Below are positions 37,151 through 51,547 of a stretch of DNA of 64,000 nt, in pieces (the first letter of the stretch is position 1; each line of letters opens with the position of its first letter). The stretch spans positions 20,486,469 through 20,550,468 of the forward strand of contig NC_057790.1 of the NCBI RefSeq assembly GCF_014905175.1, in the 5' to 3' direction. The position numbers and the translations under genes were made by a program. The notes below the pieces were generated by a model. That model was not told where the DNA came from. It saw nothing but the letters and a program-made list of their open reading frames with translations, and searched no databases. Source of the DNA: Aphidius gifuensis. Taxonomy: Eukaryota > Arthropoda > Insecta > Hymenoptera > Braconidae.

Positions 37151-37214
37151 ATGGAGAAAATGATGCTTTATCTTATCATTGCTTGTCTGATGATCGAGAC
37201 CCACGGTGTTCTAG
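37151..37214 (+). CDS. Candidate first coding exon: signal peptide followed by splice donor
   Basis: ATG at 37151 opens MEKMMLYLIIACLMIETHG, then VL. The start is basic, followed by a hydrophobic core (LYLIIACLM) and a polar stretch ending in THG, the layout of a secretory signal peptide. The donor ag|gtaggc at 37214/37215 ends the exon in phase 1. The surrounding stretch is less AT-rich than its neighbours. There is a stop (tag) in frame only past the donor, so this is not a complete gene. It is on the same strand as the Ig gene and may start another secreted or surface protein, perhaps a paralogue, but no second exon was recognised in the window. The start context (gtgtATGG) is not a strong Kozak match. 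Confidence 0.5.
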
Positions 37215-40200
37215 GTAGGCATTAAATTTAACAATAATAATAGCTACAGTAATAATAATAAATAATAGTGAATAAGTTACTTGGAACATTTCCAAATATA
37301 CCGAAATATAAAATATAATAAATGATTATGTGTATATATATTTATTTAAAGATTAAGATAAGTCAATAAAAATAATTTTACTACCAAACACGATACTGGT
37401 AATTGTGGCCTTTTTTTTCTTTCCATATTCATGACTGGAACAAACCACACTGGTTTCTATGAATTTCATGTTTTTTAAATGTCCGACTTTCTGACGACTT
37501 GCCACAAATTCTGAAAAAAAAATTAAAATAAAATCATATAATAGTTGCAAAATAATAATGAATAATCCTATTTATATTATCGAAATATGCTATAAAAAAA
37601 GATAATTTAAATTATAAAATATATTGAAAAAAAAATAAACATTGTAATTATAATAAATTTGAATATGAAATTGGTTGAGATAATTGTCCATTTTCTAGGA
37701 TTATTTTAATTAAATATATTGAGATATTTTTTCGTAATTTTAATTGAAAAATCCTTTTATATAATAAATTTATTAATTAAAAGATCATCTATTGGAAATG
37801 GAGTTTTTTTTAAAAACTATATGTTTCTTTTTATTTTTTATTAATATCAGATAATAGGTTAAAATTTTGCTTTTATATAGCTTTTTTTTTTATTTTTATT
37901 TTTTTATTAACACACGATTATCACACATGAATGAAAAGTTGATAGTGTAGTTATAAAATTAGATTAAACTGTTGCTTTATTGATGTCATGTAATTATTTA
38001 ATTATGATGGTTTTGTGATAATGATTTATATCCTGAAAAGGTATTTAAACAGTGGTTTAATTTGCGGAAGCTTAACATTATCATTTTGCAATTAATATAC
38101 ATAAACGAAAAATAAAAATAAAATACTTGAGCTTATATGCATATGAGATTAAACTTGTGAATTTTTTTATTTTAAAGTTACTTGTTTTTTCTTTTTTAAA
38201 TGGAATCAAGTACTACTAAATTTATATGGAAATATATTTATAGTTGGATGATTTTTAAGTTAGAGTTTTTTGTAAATGGTACTTTTGTTAAATTGAAATC
38301 TCATTAAAGTGAGTTATAAAAACTCTCTGGTTCACGTTTCATTTGGTAAATATTATGAAAATCTTTTTATCCAAAAGCATAAAAGTTGAATAAATATAAC
38401 AAAAAAAAAAAAAATAAATAAAAAACGAACATGAACAATTTAGTAATACTAATTTGATCACATACGATAAGAATATATTTTAATATAGAATATGATTTGA
38501 AAATAAAATTGAAGTAATAAAAATATTATAAATATTTGAAAATATAAATATTGAAAATTAAATGGAAAACTAATTTAAAATCAGGTTATAAAATCGAGTG
38601 ATCAAGTTATATATATATTTTTCTTTTTTTTTCATTTTTCTTTTTTTAATTCAAATTTTTTTCAAGTAATCGAACCTTGAATTTCCGATATTTTCACGAT
38701 CAGAAAAATGGAATATAAATAATTGATATTCAGATTATAAATTTTTGAAAAAAAATAAAAAAAAACATTTCAATATAAGTATCTCAACTTCTGGTCGATA
38801 AATCTTTAACCATTTGCAGTAAAATTTTTACAATTCATTTTAAAAGCTTACTCATTTAATTAAATATTTCCATTATGAATTTTTTTTTTACTAAAAAAAT
38901 GTATTTTTCTTTCTTTCGACGTGAATAAGCTTGTGTTTTATACATACATTTGTATATAGGTGCGAAAAGAAAAAAAAAAAAAAAACGAGAATGACATGTT
39001 CAATCGTCAGTTAAAAAAAAAAAAACTTTAATATCCTTTTGACGCATGGGCTCTTAAAGACATCCAATACTCATTTGTCGTATACCTTTTTTCTTCCTCT
39101 ATTTTTTTTTTTTTTTGCTTTATTTTTTTTATCTTCTTTAATCTATTCTTCTTCCTTTCATGTTATATTTAAAATAAAGTTTTATAAAGACACATATTAT
39201 TTTGTTGCCATAAGTAATATATCCTCATATATTTTTTGCAAGAAAAAACTCATTTATATTCACACAACATATAAGGTTTCTAAAAAAAAAATAAACTGAA
39301 TATAATATAATATAAATTAGCTGTGTAATTTAGTAGACTTATAGATTGATATTAAAAATATAAAAAACAAATTTTAATAATATCTTCTTAATAAAAAAAA
39401 AAAATGAATAAATTAATTTTAAAAAATAATAAAATCATGTCAAAAGAAAAATTTAATTTAAAAAATAAAATGAATGACAAAAATCCATTAAAAAGCTATT
39501 AATAAAAAAAGTAAAATACAAAAATTCATATTTCGAAAAAATTCATAAATTTATGATTAATAGATATTTATTAAAATAATAAAATATTTTTTGTACTATA
39601 ATGTACAACAATATCATTGAGATATATATTTTAAAAATTTAATTTAGTATTTTATATGAAATTCATGATGCAAGCAATTTGCATGATTGATTTTGGTTAT
39701 GTAAAAAAAAATTGAGCATTAAGCGATTCAATGTGAGAAGTAAATTAACCACGTGTTTTGTTGTTTGACATTAAATAATGCACATTTTGCAATACCTGGA
39801 AAAGCCATTATTTGTAGAGTGCATCATATGGTACCACAGTGGTCATTTCTAAATCGATTAATGTGTATATGTGTATATTTTTAATGGACATAAATGTGTA
39901 TAGTTGGTAAAATCAAGATAAGATAAACCTGTAGTTGAATAAACGACACATAAATATCACCAAAAACCTATACCATTCGATTGGTTTTCCTGAAAAAAGA
40001 AAATATATTTGAATTATATTAAAAATAAATGTATAAACCTTATTGCGTAGTTTATACATTTATTTTTAAAATACAATTAAAATATATATTTTAAGGTTTA
40101 TATTTATATTTATAATATACCTCATGAACGTTAATTTTTTTCCACTTGGATATGTGAATAAATGTGTGTTTTTGGTAAAATCAAGATAAGATAAACGTGT

Positions 40201-43200
40201 TGTAAAATAAATGACATACACAAAAACATACCACAAGGTCTGTTGGTGGCCAACCCCCAACATCGCTGTCATTTTTTTTTTGTTTTTCTTTTTTTTTTTT
40301 TACAGCCAGTTTGTGTTATCCTTTCAGAACAATTAAACGCTACTGATTTGGAAAACGTCGGCAAAAAAAATAGCGTTTAAAAAAAAATGTCTAAAAAACA
40401 AAAAAAGATAAAGCCAAGAAAATAGGAGGCATTTTGACTGCAGTTAGGGGTTATAGGGGTCAATGATAAAATGGGTGAATGGACAAAGTAAACAGAAAAG
40501 TCAAGTGGGAAACAGGTTGCGTTTTAACAACCACAACAAACATAACACAAGAATAAAAAAAAAAATAAAAATGTTTTCTGTAGTACTTTGTAACAAGCAC
40601 CCTGCTGTCTGACTATATATTTATATTACTACTAGTTATCTTTTTTTTTTTTTTTTCCTATGATCTTTTTATGCAGTGATATTTTTTTTTCACTATTACT
40701 CTAATGTCATGATGAAGAAAAAAAAAAAAACTTGCTGGATACGTCTGTCTAACACTAATACCGATATATATTTTTTTAAAAAAAGTTTATAGAGCCATAT
40801 TAAAATAATATATTTACAGTGCATTTATAACCGTCTGTAAATCAACACTTGTTCTTACACGACTTTTTTATACATAGGTATATATTTTTCTTTAACGTCG
40901 TTACTTAAATGTTTTTTTTTAAACAAACTCAATTTTTCATATTCTTATTTATTTTTGTGTTTTTTATGGAGCTTGGTTCTTTAGAAAAAAAATTCAGCTA
41001 TTAAATAAATTAAATTTTGATTATAAATAGTAGTAATGTAATAATAAAACACAGTACTTAGAATAAGTATAATTTTTTTGTTTAATAAATTAATATTAGT
41101 TTTCAATTTATATAGGTATATTTTTTCATATCATAAGGATAAAATTTCATTTTTTTAAAATTGAAATAAATGAAAAAGCATCAAGTTTAATTGTGAATAC
41201 ACAAAAAATTAATTAAGTGTAGTGAATGTTTTTTGTTTTAACTTTTCAAGTGTTTACTGTAGTGTGGTAAATAAAAATGAGTGATTTGAACATGCTTTCA
41301 AATTTTTTTTATTTTTATTGTTTACTATGGTTTCGGTAAATATTATTTTTCAATCGATTGGGATTATTGCGTCACTATTGGTCAAGTGAAATTTTGTTTT
41401 ATTTTTTATTTATACAAGTTATACCCAATTGAAATCATATAAAGCTTTGTAAAAATTTGTCTGACCAATGTTCCATTGAAATGAATGTCGCAGTATGATA
41501 CAAAACACAAAAAAAATTATTCGAATAAATACAAGTAATTAAAATTAAACAAAAAGAAAAAAAAAAAAAATTAACTTTGACAATTACTATGAAAAATTAA
41601 CACGTTATCTATTGAAAATATTTAAAAATATTGATTGATTATAAATTGAATAACCAACAATTAATTAACAAATTTGAATTGCAATAGATTCAACCAAATT
41701 TAAGTTAAATAAATAGTGTTCATCTAATTGAACATAGGTTTCGATTGATTTTTAAAAATACCAGTTTCATTAACAATAGCCTCGAGGCTTCCATGAAAAT
41801 TACGGTTTAAACATTGTGGAAATAATAAATAAATAAAAAAATGAAAAAATAAAAAAAAAATTGTAAAAAACCCAGTACAAAGTTTTTGAAGCACCATTAA
41901 AGTTTCGCACCCTATTGCCTGCAGAACATTGGTCGTTGTGGTTCTTTCTTCACGTTGTAAAAAAATGAAAACGAAAAAAAAAAAAAAGAAAATAGTATAA
42001 AAAGAAGAAAAAAAAAATGAAATAAAATTGGCAAAAAAATTAACGAGACGAAGTAAAAGAATATAAGAAAAGTCGACGAGTATATAGAAGTGTATGTGAA
42101 AACAGTCAATATATAATACCACAAACTGTAGAAAAAAAGGAAAAAAAAAAAAGTTTGAGATTTGAAAGATTGCTCTAGTGTATTTCAGGCGCCATTACTT
42201 CAATTATAAAATTTTCAGAGCAGCTCTGTTGGAAGCTATGATAAATAAAACAATTTTGTAATCTCAACATCCTTTAAATTTTTTATGTATTATATATTTA
42301 TATATTATATAAAATAGTAATAATATTATAAAAGTACTAGTGCATTTATGGTATGTATGTGTATGAAAATCTACAACTCGGGTTTTCCACGTTGGGTGCC
42401 TTGTCCGAGCAAGTTGATGTAGAGCCCCACGAGACGGTCAGCATCCTATGCCCCTATTTTTTTCCCCCCACTGACAAGCCGACATTGAATTATATCTCTG
42501 AATAGACCACAAAAATATTATATGAAAAAAAAAAAATACAAATAAAAAACTCACAGCTCCAACATTCAACTTATTACCAGGAAAATCAGAGTAAGCTCAT
42601 CCTTGATTTTTTTTTGTCAGACGTGTAAAAAAAAAAAATATACATTAATTTCTATTTTTTTTTTTTTTTACCGTTATTATTTTATAAAAATACTAGGAAG
42701 TATTGTCAAGTCATGTTAACAAGAACGTGAATTATAAAATTACTAAAATAGAGCTTAAAATAATTTCAATTTTTTTTTAAACAAAATATTTTTAATTAGA
42801 AATTAATTTCATTCATCCATAATTTTTTGTTGGGTTAAAAAATATTTAAATATAAAAAAGAAATCAAGATAAAATTAGTGATTTTAAAAGAGTATGAGAA
42901 TAAAAAAAATATATACATAAAAAGTATTTTTTTTTTTATAAAAACAACATCATACTGTGAAGATAATCTGATTGAGTGTTTACATGTATAAAGTTGTTAG
43001 CAAGTTTTCAAGCTGCACACTTTCAGTGTCCAATTTCTTTTATATATATATTTATATTATATATACATATATATTGTCACAAAACTCGTCACGCCGAACA
43101 GTATAAAACTCAATGGACAAACACCCACTGCCGCAAATGGATTCACTGTAGAACTCTATTTGATTTCCCAGGACGGGACTTTCTGGCAAACCAATGTGTG

Positions 43201-46200
43201 GCATCACACAAATATCTGATCAATTTAAAGAATATACAGGCTAAAAATAAACTCAATATATATCAAATATTTTATTTCATCCTGAAACTAACAAAGTAAC
43301 AAAAATTCAATATTTGAATCCGCTTTTTTTTCATATATTTTTATATTTATTTCTTGTTTTTTTTTTTTCTAATTTTTTCCAATAATCATACGAGATTTAA
43401 TGTCATAAAAGAGTTACACAAATAGCATCGTTTATCCAATACCTAAATATTTAAAAAAAAAAAAAAAATATATATTTTATATTTTTTCATTGTTATTATG
43501 ATGAGCATTAAACTATATATACCAATAAAAACAAAATATTCATTAGCATCCCACGTGAAAGTTTATTTGGTAATAAAAAATAAAAAAAATGTAAAAGGGC
43601 AAGGATATATTTTTGGATTATAAATATATCTATATGATAATGGATATTGTAACTATAAATAGTTGATAAATTTGGCACAAGGTATTGAGTTTTTTTTTTT
43701 CATCTAGGTCAGCAGTCTATTTGATTTGACACCCTTTATTTTAAATCACAAAAAAAAACCTCATCATTTACGTCAGCATAAAGGTCCCAGCAATTGTCCT
43801 ATAATTGTATCCATCAATTTTCTGGTCAATCAAGTAAATTTTTTTTCAATGACTTCTTTAACTTTTTCTCATGATGATTAGTATTATTATTGCAAAATTT
43901 TATTATTGTTTTTTTTTTTTTGTCAATTGAAATATTTTAAACTATCTACCACAGACTACTAGTAGAGATATACATATGTTATTTTAGCTTGAATTGCTGT
44001 AGAGAAAATAAAAGAAATAGATAATGCTTTCAAAATATCTGACACTTTGCATTTCAAACGATGCAAGTGCACTTTGCTTGAATTCACGTCTGAATCAAAT
44101 GCAGATCAACACGTCGAATGCAGCAACTTTACATGTCCTTAAGATTTTCCCAGTCTCTGTTACTTTTTTTTTTTTTCTTCTCTTTCTTCGTGTCGACACT
44201 TGGTTGAAGACGGTATACCATATGATATTGCAGTTCATCCAGTATTTGAACAAATAATTTTGCTTGCACTGAAGCCAAAATGGCAAACCCCTTTCCTGAC
44301 CTCAAACTCGTAAGACATCAGAAAAATAAAAATAAAAAAAATATTGTAAAAAAAATAAGGAAAACTGTACACCATCAAGTTGTATAAATCCTACATGTTT
44401 TCCATATAAAATATAAGATGTAGAACACACACCAAGTGCTTGCATAATAAAGCAGCAAAAATATACAAAAAAAAAAGAAAAGAAAAAAAAATGTATACGA
44501 CAAAACGTCAGCTGTTTTTAGAATCTACTTTCTCATTTTTTCTTATATTTTCGCAATTTTATCCTGGATATCATTGGTTTTGGATAAAAATATTTTTCAT
44601 ACGTAAAAAATATGTATATGTATTATTAGAAAATTGAGTTTTCAAATTGATGTAAAGTTGATCCTTGAATGATAGCAAAAATATAAAAAAATAATGCACC
44701 TTTATATTTTGAATATTTCTGCTTTTATTTATTTTATAATTATTTGTATTTTAATTTTTTTAATTGTCGTTTAGACATTGATTTATCAGTTTCATCAATG
44801 CTAGTAATAATTAATATTACTCATGGATATTTAATATCATGCTGAAAGTTATAGTTTGAAACTTGACATTTATTATAATGAATATTAACAATATAATTAT
44901 AATATTTATTAAATTTACATTTTTTAGTATACACATACTGTCCAAAATTATGGTTATTCAATATATTGAAACTCATGTCACTCGTCTAATAATTTAATTA
45001 TAGCATGAACATTGAACATACATATATATAGCTATTAGATTTAACCATGACGTGTTCAACACACTTGTAGAATCTGCATTTGATGTTAAATACTAGTTGT
45101 AGTATATATCAAAAGCCTCAATAGTACAAGCTAACTCATTCAAAATATATAGTTCATCTAACTCTTGGCTTCGTCAATTCAGCTTCATAAAGCTGATTTT
45201 ACCCAATTGGGATTGATCTAGTCTATTCTGTTGATGGTGTTACAAATACTAAAAAGGATTTTATTTTAATATATTATTCAGGCACTGATTTAATAAATCA
45301 TTTTGACATGAAATTCTCATCAAATAAATTTATATTCATACGTATATTTCAAATTGAAACATTTAAAAATAATAATGAAGGATTTTATTTGAGTGGTATG
45401 TATTGATTATAAGACTTTTATGTGGCTTTGAAGTGTTAGGTACACTTTGAACAAAATGCTATACTGGAAAATACAAGCTTAATAACACGATATATATAAA
45501 TCTTTATTTAATCTTTGTAAATATATTTAATATTATATACATATGACATGTTGAATATAAATATTTACAAGATAAAAATAGACTATATTTATTTGTGATA
45601 TTAACGTATTAAATTTCTAAATAATTTTGACAATTGAATATATATTTGATATGGAAATGATTTTTAAAAATTTGTCATAAAATGAATATAATAAAAGATA
45701 AAATAAAAATGATAAAAAATTTAAGATAATCCAAAGACGTATAAAGTTCACATATTTGATAGGTCTAGCTGAATGTGTGACTGGAATTTAACTTTTGATC
45801 CACAAACTAAAATGTATATTATACCTTGATATATAGATATATAAACACACTTAGGGCTTAGCTGGATTGAAAAAGAAAGATGGATCAAAAAGTTTTTCCT
45901 CGATAAGCTCGTTTTTTTTTTTTTAACTCATATATACACGAACTGTCTGGCTCTCAAACTTCAAATAATATATGAAAAAAAATTCATATATATATATTTT
46001 GAAATTTAAACAATGACTTTCATAATTATAAATATTTAAATTTTATTTTTTGAAAATTGAATTCAATAATGAATAAATAAAATTAATTTGAGCTGTGAAA
46101 TGATGGGATTTAAATTTTTAAATGACAAAAAATTAATAATCCATTTATGAAATAAATATATAATGCATAAAATATAATTTCCATTAAATAAAAAAAAATA

Positions 46201-46600
46201 TACAAACGAAAAATTGATAAAAATATTCATAATAATAATTAATGGATAATAAAATTTGCGTTATTTTTTTTTATTAATTAAAATATATTTGATGTTATAT
46301 GTATATCGTTGTGAACACGTATTTCTTAATGTTTTTAACCATTTTATCAAAACAATTAATTATTTTCTTAGCTTTGCATGAATGATAAGAAAGATTTATT
46401 ATTAATTATATTCAAAGTTTACGAGTGCATGATAGTATACTTGATAAATAAACATAATTAATAAACTCATTTTGATTACAAAATTATTAAATTAATTATT
46501 ATTCGTATAATTATGTGATCATTGTGGAAAGTTGTTTTTATGTTTCTATACATGCTTGATATTATTATGCTGTATAATTTGAATTTTTTTTTTACTACAG
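37215..46600. other. Probable first intron of the gene starting at 37151, or intergenic; no exon found
   Basis: I looked for Ig-type cysteine and tryptophan motifs after plausible acceptors and found none. GC-elevated patches lie at about 42360-42500 and 43080-43210. Numerous poly-T and poly-A runs are present. Short frames on both strands are low-complexity. Confidence 0.4.
39890..40230. repeat. Direct repeat pair flanking a perfect 18-bp-stem hairpin
   Basis: The direct repeat ttggtaaaatcaagataaga plus taaac is identical at 39904-39928 and 40172-40196. Similarity continues for about 30 nt on the right (aataaa, gacacata or gacataca). Between them, aaaaataaatgtataaac (40021-40038) and gtttatacatttattttt (40050-40067) form a perfect 18-bp stem with an 11-nt loop. 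Confidence 0.8.
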
Positions 46601-48091
46601 TTAAGAGGAATGACAACCTTTCATTTTGACCTAACTGTTCCCTTATTTTTACCAACAGAACCACATTCGCTCCATCTGTGAGTCCCAATTGTATTCAATA
46701 TTGGGACATACTTTAGACGATCTGGTGGTAAAATCACTTATATTTATTCAGTATACCAATTTGTCCGTACATGCATTATAAACAATTATAAAAGATTAAT
46801 ATTTATTTTAGACCTTATTTTATTTAATTTTTATACAAATTTCATGCGTATCAACTATCTATATATATCCCACCATTGCATACTCAAATGTAATACTTTT
46901 ATTATTACATAAGTCCACCAAATAAATTTGATAAGAGAAATAATATTTTTAATCAGTCAGAATTTATTAATTCATGATAAACATCAGGTATTCAGGTATT
47001 CTTCAAATCGAAAATGAGAATTTTTCGACGAAGGTCCACCTAATTCCTTTATATATAAAGGAGCAAATTTATATAAAAACTAGCGCATGCATTTTTTATA
47101 TATATGCTTTTCTTATCTGTGTTTATCGTTCCGATTTTGAATTTTTAAGTAGTTGAAAGTTAAATATTATCTCCAAATAATTAGAACCCATGCAAAATTT
47201 TACAAAATTTAAGATGTTAGAATAAAAAAAGAAGTTTAAATTTTGAGGATCAGTTTTCATGCATTTGATGCAATCGTTTCCCAAAAATAACATGCTGCCA
47301 ATAAAATGATAACCAATAGAGAAGAGATTAATTCTAGAGCTTTGTCTTACTATTTTTCCAGTCATATTTAGATTATCCACGATAAATATGCTTTTTTATA
47401 TACTGATTCTTTTTGATTGTTTTTATTTTATCGATCAAGTTATTCATAACCACAAAAAATTACAATGCTTACACTTGCAGTTTTATACTAAACACTAATC
47501 CGATAATTAACCATATGTTTTGCGTTTCAAATTTACCTAACTTACATTTGATTAAGTGTAAATTACTTAATTTTATAACCATTAATTAACTTTTTATGGA
47601 ATTATTTTTGACATAACAATAAAATGCCAATTGTTAAATAAGTCCCAAAACTGCCCAAAACATAACAAAAATAGCATACCCAGCGCCACCAATTTAATTT
47701 CGAGTTCCCCCGGATAAATTATCATTGCTGGTAAAAAAAATTTTTTTTTTGTAAAAATATAAAAAAATTTTTTTAGTATTTTGCAAATAAAATAGTGTCA
47801 TGCACTAGAGAATAATTTTTTAATCAATCTCGTAAAATTTCATAAAATTTAATTAAGTTTTAGAATAAAAAAAGTTGTTTGGAAATTTATTTATTGTAAA
47901 CTCCGTCGATAAACGAATCTTTAATTTTTTTTGTTAAATAAACAAATTCTGATACTGTCATGCAGTGCATTATAACATTATAAGTGACTTTACCAAATTT
48001 TAGGTCTTTATATTGTTTTTTACTAATTAAAAAGTTGTTTGGAAAAAATGACAGATAAGGTTAGATCTTCAAAGGTTGTCATTCCTCTTAA
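46601..48091. mobile_element. Non-autonomous DNA transposon-like element with TTAA flanks
   Basis: Left: TTAA at 46601-46604 followed by gaggaatgacaaccttt. Right: aaaggttgtcattcctc followed by TTAA at 48088-48091. The terminal 17 bp are perfect inverted repeats, and looser similarity continues inward (gacctaac/gatctaac). The interior is 1,483 bp. TTAA duplication is characteristic of piggyBac-type insertion, but the ends do not begin with the CCC typical of that group. TA duplication by a Tc1/mariner relative is possible too, since TTAA contains TA. No transposase was found on either strand. Near the right end two copies of a roughly 165-bp block both end in aaaagttgtttgga (about 47870 and 48030). 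Confidence 0.75.
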
Positions 48092-51000
48092 GTAACAAGC
48101 AAGCTATGAGAAACGACTCATGAAATACTTGAGATGATGTACAAAGTGAAGATTCAAGTGTATAATATTATATCAAGTTATCATGTAACCCGAGATACAA
48201 AAGCATTTTAACATTTAGAAATTCTTGTATCAAAATACATGATAAAATTAAAAATCACCAAGTCTATCTATGCAAAATAACAAGTGTAGAATTATTCAAC
48301 TTTGAATTTAAATATAAGCAAGAAAAATAAGCTTATTTTATTGTAAATTTTCTTTGATAATTTTTCAAGTTATAAAATTAACAAAACATGAAAATTAATT
48401 TTTATATTTTTATTATTTTTGTGTAAACGTATTTATTTATTTCTTTTATAATATTTATCTTAGACATTTTTTCTATTGTAAAGGATTTTAAGCTTTGAAG
48501 TAACTTTATAGTCTAATTAGTTTTGTTCAAATAATCCACAAATAGTCTTGCTTGGTTGTGCTAATAGAACAATAGAAATTCGATCATTATTTTGCTGAGT
48601 ATGAAAATTAAAAAGAAAGAAAAAATTATCAAAGAATTAAATAATAATAAAAAAAACTTATAATTAATGAAAATTGTTCAGCATGAAATCATTCAATGAA
48701 ATAAATTTTACAAGACTTTTTAATTCTGATCAAATTAGATTTACAATTATTTTGTATTTTAATTTATTTTATATTTATTCGATTGTTCATTTGATTGATT
48801 TAAAATTATTTCATTAAAAGCTACTAATTTTTTAAATTACTTTCATTAATTTAAATTTTTTATTTTATATTATATTTTTATAATTAATACTTTAATCAAA
48901 TTTAATTTAATTTATTAATAACAATAGAAAAAAAATGAATTTATAATGATGAAAATATTTTTTAATTATTTTTTAAATATAAAATAATTGATTTGTCTAT
49001 ATAACCCAGATAATTATTAAATTTAATTGGATACATTGATATTTTATAATTAAAAATAAAAAATTATTGATAAATAATTTCATTAAAGTTATTAGTATCC
49101 AAAAATATTTTATAATTCAATCGATTGATTTTAATTTTTAAATAATAGTTGACTAAAATATTTATTTATTAAAATATATATTTATATGAATCAATTAGAG
49201 TTATGAAAAATGAAAATGATTCTAATTAATTGAAAGATTCATATGCATCAATATTCAATACTCACACGGGACAGATATTATTGATTAGCTGTTCATACAG
49301 TTATTGAGAGAGACAGTGCAAGAGTAGGAAGTATAACAAAACTATTTGTGGTAGTGAATACCCACGTGCCCTTGGAAATTCTTGAATATCCCTATTTCCC
49401 AAGAGCACCCAGATTTTCACGGAACTTGAGTAATCGTGCAATGCAAATCAGTGAGGTATTCGATGCGCGAAATTATTCGGGACAACATGCGAAATAGTGG
49501 TAAATTCAGAAACCCAAATAGAAACCAAAATATATGTGTATATCAACATTTCATGTTATATGTATAACTGATACTTAAAATTCCGTATTTCAAATGTAAT
49601 CAAAATGCATCATCATTGCTATTTTTTAAATCATTATTATTTATTCAGTATCAATTTATTTTTCAAGTATTTAAAGAGGCATTTATTAAGCTTTTTTATT
49701 TATTTATTTGTATTATTTTTTAGAATCGAAATATGTTGGCTAAATTTCTCCAAAGATTGCTCAACTTGTAGGAAATTAATATTTCTAGATAAGTTGAAAA
49801 GTTTTAAGTAGCAAAATTATATCATTCGTGACGTAAAAAAAAAAATACAGAAATTAATTTAACAGAATTGAAAAATTCATGTAGCTTTATTTTAGTGTCG
49901 TAGATTTTATTTGTCAACGTGTTATCATTTTATTAAATTAATCCTTTGACACTAATTGTCTATAATTAGATAATTAAAATGTCAAAAAATTTAAAACATA
50001 ATTCTGTTGAGATTGGTGCATAATGTTTGTATAAACTATAACCGACCTCAAAGTATATAGAATTTTAAGAGGTTTAATTTTGTTTAATAATAGAAAATAA
50101 ATTTTTCATTTTTTTAAATATATATTTTTTTTCTTTTATTTTCGTTTAAAGTTTCAAGAGTGCCCGGTAGAAACTAGACATTAGGATAGGCTATGGAATT
50201 AGCATATTCAAAACTTTTGCAATTTAACAGAGATGCTGTGTGAGATGCTGTGAGAATTTTGTCTTGTGAATCTATTAAAACAAATAGGGGTGGTTCAGGA
50301 ACCAAGCCAACTCATATATATATATGTATACATCTATTTTCATGCTATCATATGACCCGCCAGTAACAAGCATTCTCACTGAATTCCCCACATATTCTCA
50401 ACACTTGACAACTTTCATACTAGCAAATTACAACAGATCGTGACTAATATGGTGAAAACAGTTGTCGTTTTAAATTAGTTAAAATATTTACACATAATGT
50501 ATATACTTGAATTTAATTAGACAGCTTTTAACATAACTTTAAAGTCAAACATAAACACTTAAAAAAAAAAAAAATGAATAAATAAACAATGATAATTAGT
50601 GAATTTTTATTTAAAAAAAAAAAAAAACCAATGTTCAACGTAGCTAGTGCTAAACTTTTGATATTGATTAATCCATTCAAGTTTCAATTAAAGCTACGTA
50701 GCAAAAACTGCAAGACAAGATTTTTTTTTTAAACTTTGCATTTTTAGCGTAATATTTTATCCACCCGTATGAAAAAAATATATATGTATATTTTAGAAGA
50801 ACACAGTATAAATTCTTCATAATAAAATTTCACTTTGACATTCCAAACATTTCGATCTTGTTAGATCGCTTCAATAATTTGTGCAGATATTTTTTGATTA
50901 GAAGAATTTGATTTTTTTGAGCACAGCAAAAAATTTGTGCTTCATTGGAAGGTACTTGTCAAAGAAATTTCGTGATCGAAAGTAATGATGATTTTCGAAA

Positions 51001-51547
51001 TGTTCTATTTTCAAAATTCTTCAAAATTTTTGTAGGAGAAATAATTTACATACCTTTTTTTCTTTTTTTGATTTCATCCCTCTTTTGTAAACGCATGTTT
51101 CAAGATCAAAAAAACAATTCAATTCCCATTTAGTATCTGAAAAAAAAAAAAAAAAATGTTAACTCTCCTTATTTTTTCACAAACCTATAATAATCTAAAT
51201 CAAAAACAATTATTAATAAAAAAATATATATGCGTTATTTTTAATGAATTGATCATTATGAATTTATTCTCCAAGGAGGTGTTTTTAATAGAAGAGTTTT
51301 ATCGTGAATTCATGGATAATTTATGCCTAACACACCCAGAATGATTTTTTTTCTTTTTCTTTTATATCATCAAAATTATTTCAAATAATAAAACTTTTTA
51401 TATTATTTTCTTACGCCTCAACTGGGATGCTTTTCTTTAACAATTGTTTTTTGAGTCAATCATGAAAAGTTTGTGATTCCATTCACATCGATAAACCACA
51501 AAGTTTATTTTTTCAAATGTCGATACCATCAGTTTAATTTAATACCA
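48092..51547. other. AT-rich DNA with no recognised gene
   Basis: A less AT-rich patch at about 49270-49490 includes the small palindrome cttggaaat...atttcccaag. Another patch lies at 50160-50430. Short frames at 50945-51133 and 51156-51344 are not convincing exons: no splice context and no known motif. Confidence 0.45.

Noticed and set aside
41724..42122. 132-codon minus-strand frame, the longest in the window
   Set aside because: It is mostly Phe/Ile/Leu runs derived from poly-A/T stretches and resembles no membrane-protein family.
46476..46688. Minus-strand 70-codon frame at the left end of the TTAA element as transposase remnant
   Set aside because: It crosses the terminal repeat into flanking DNA and shows no DDE/DDD catalytic pattern.
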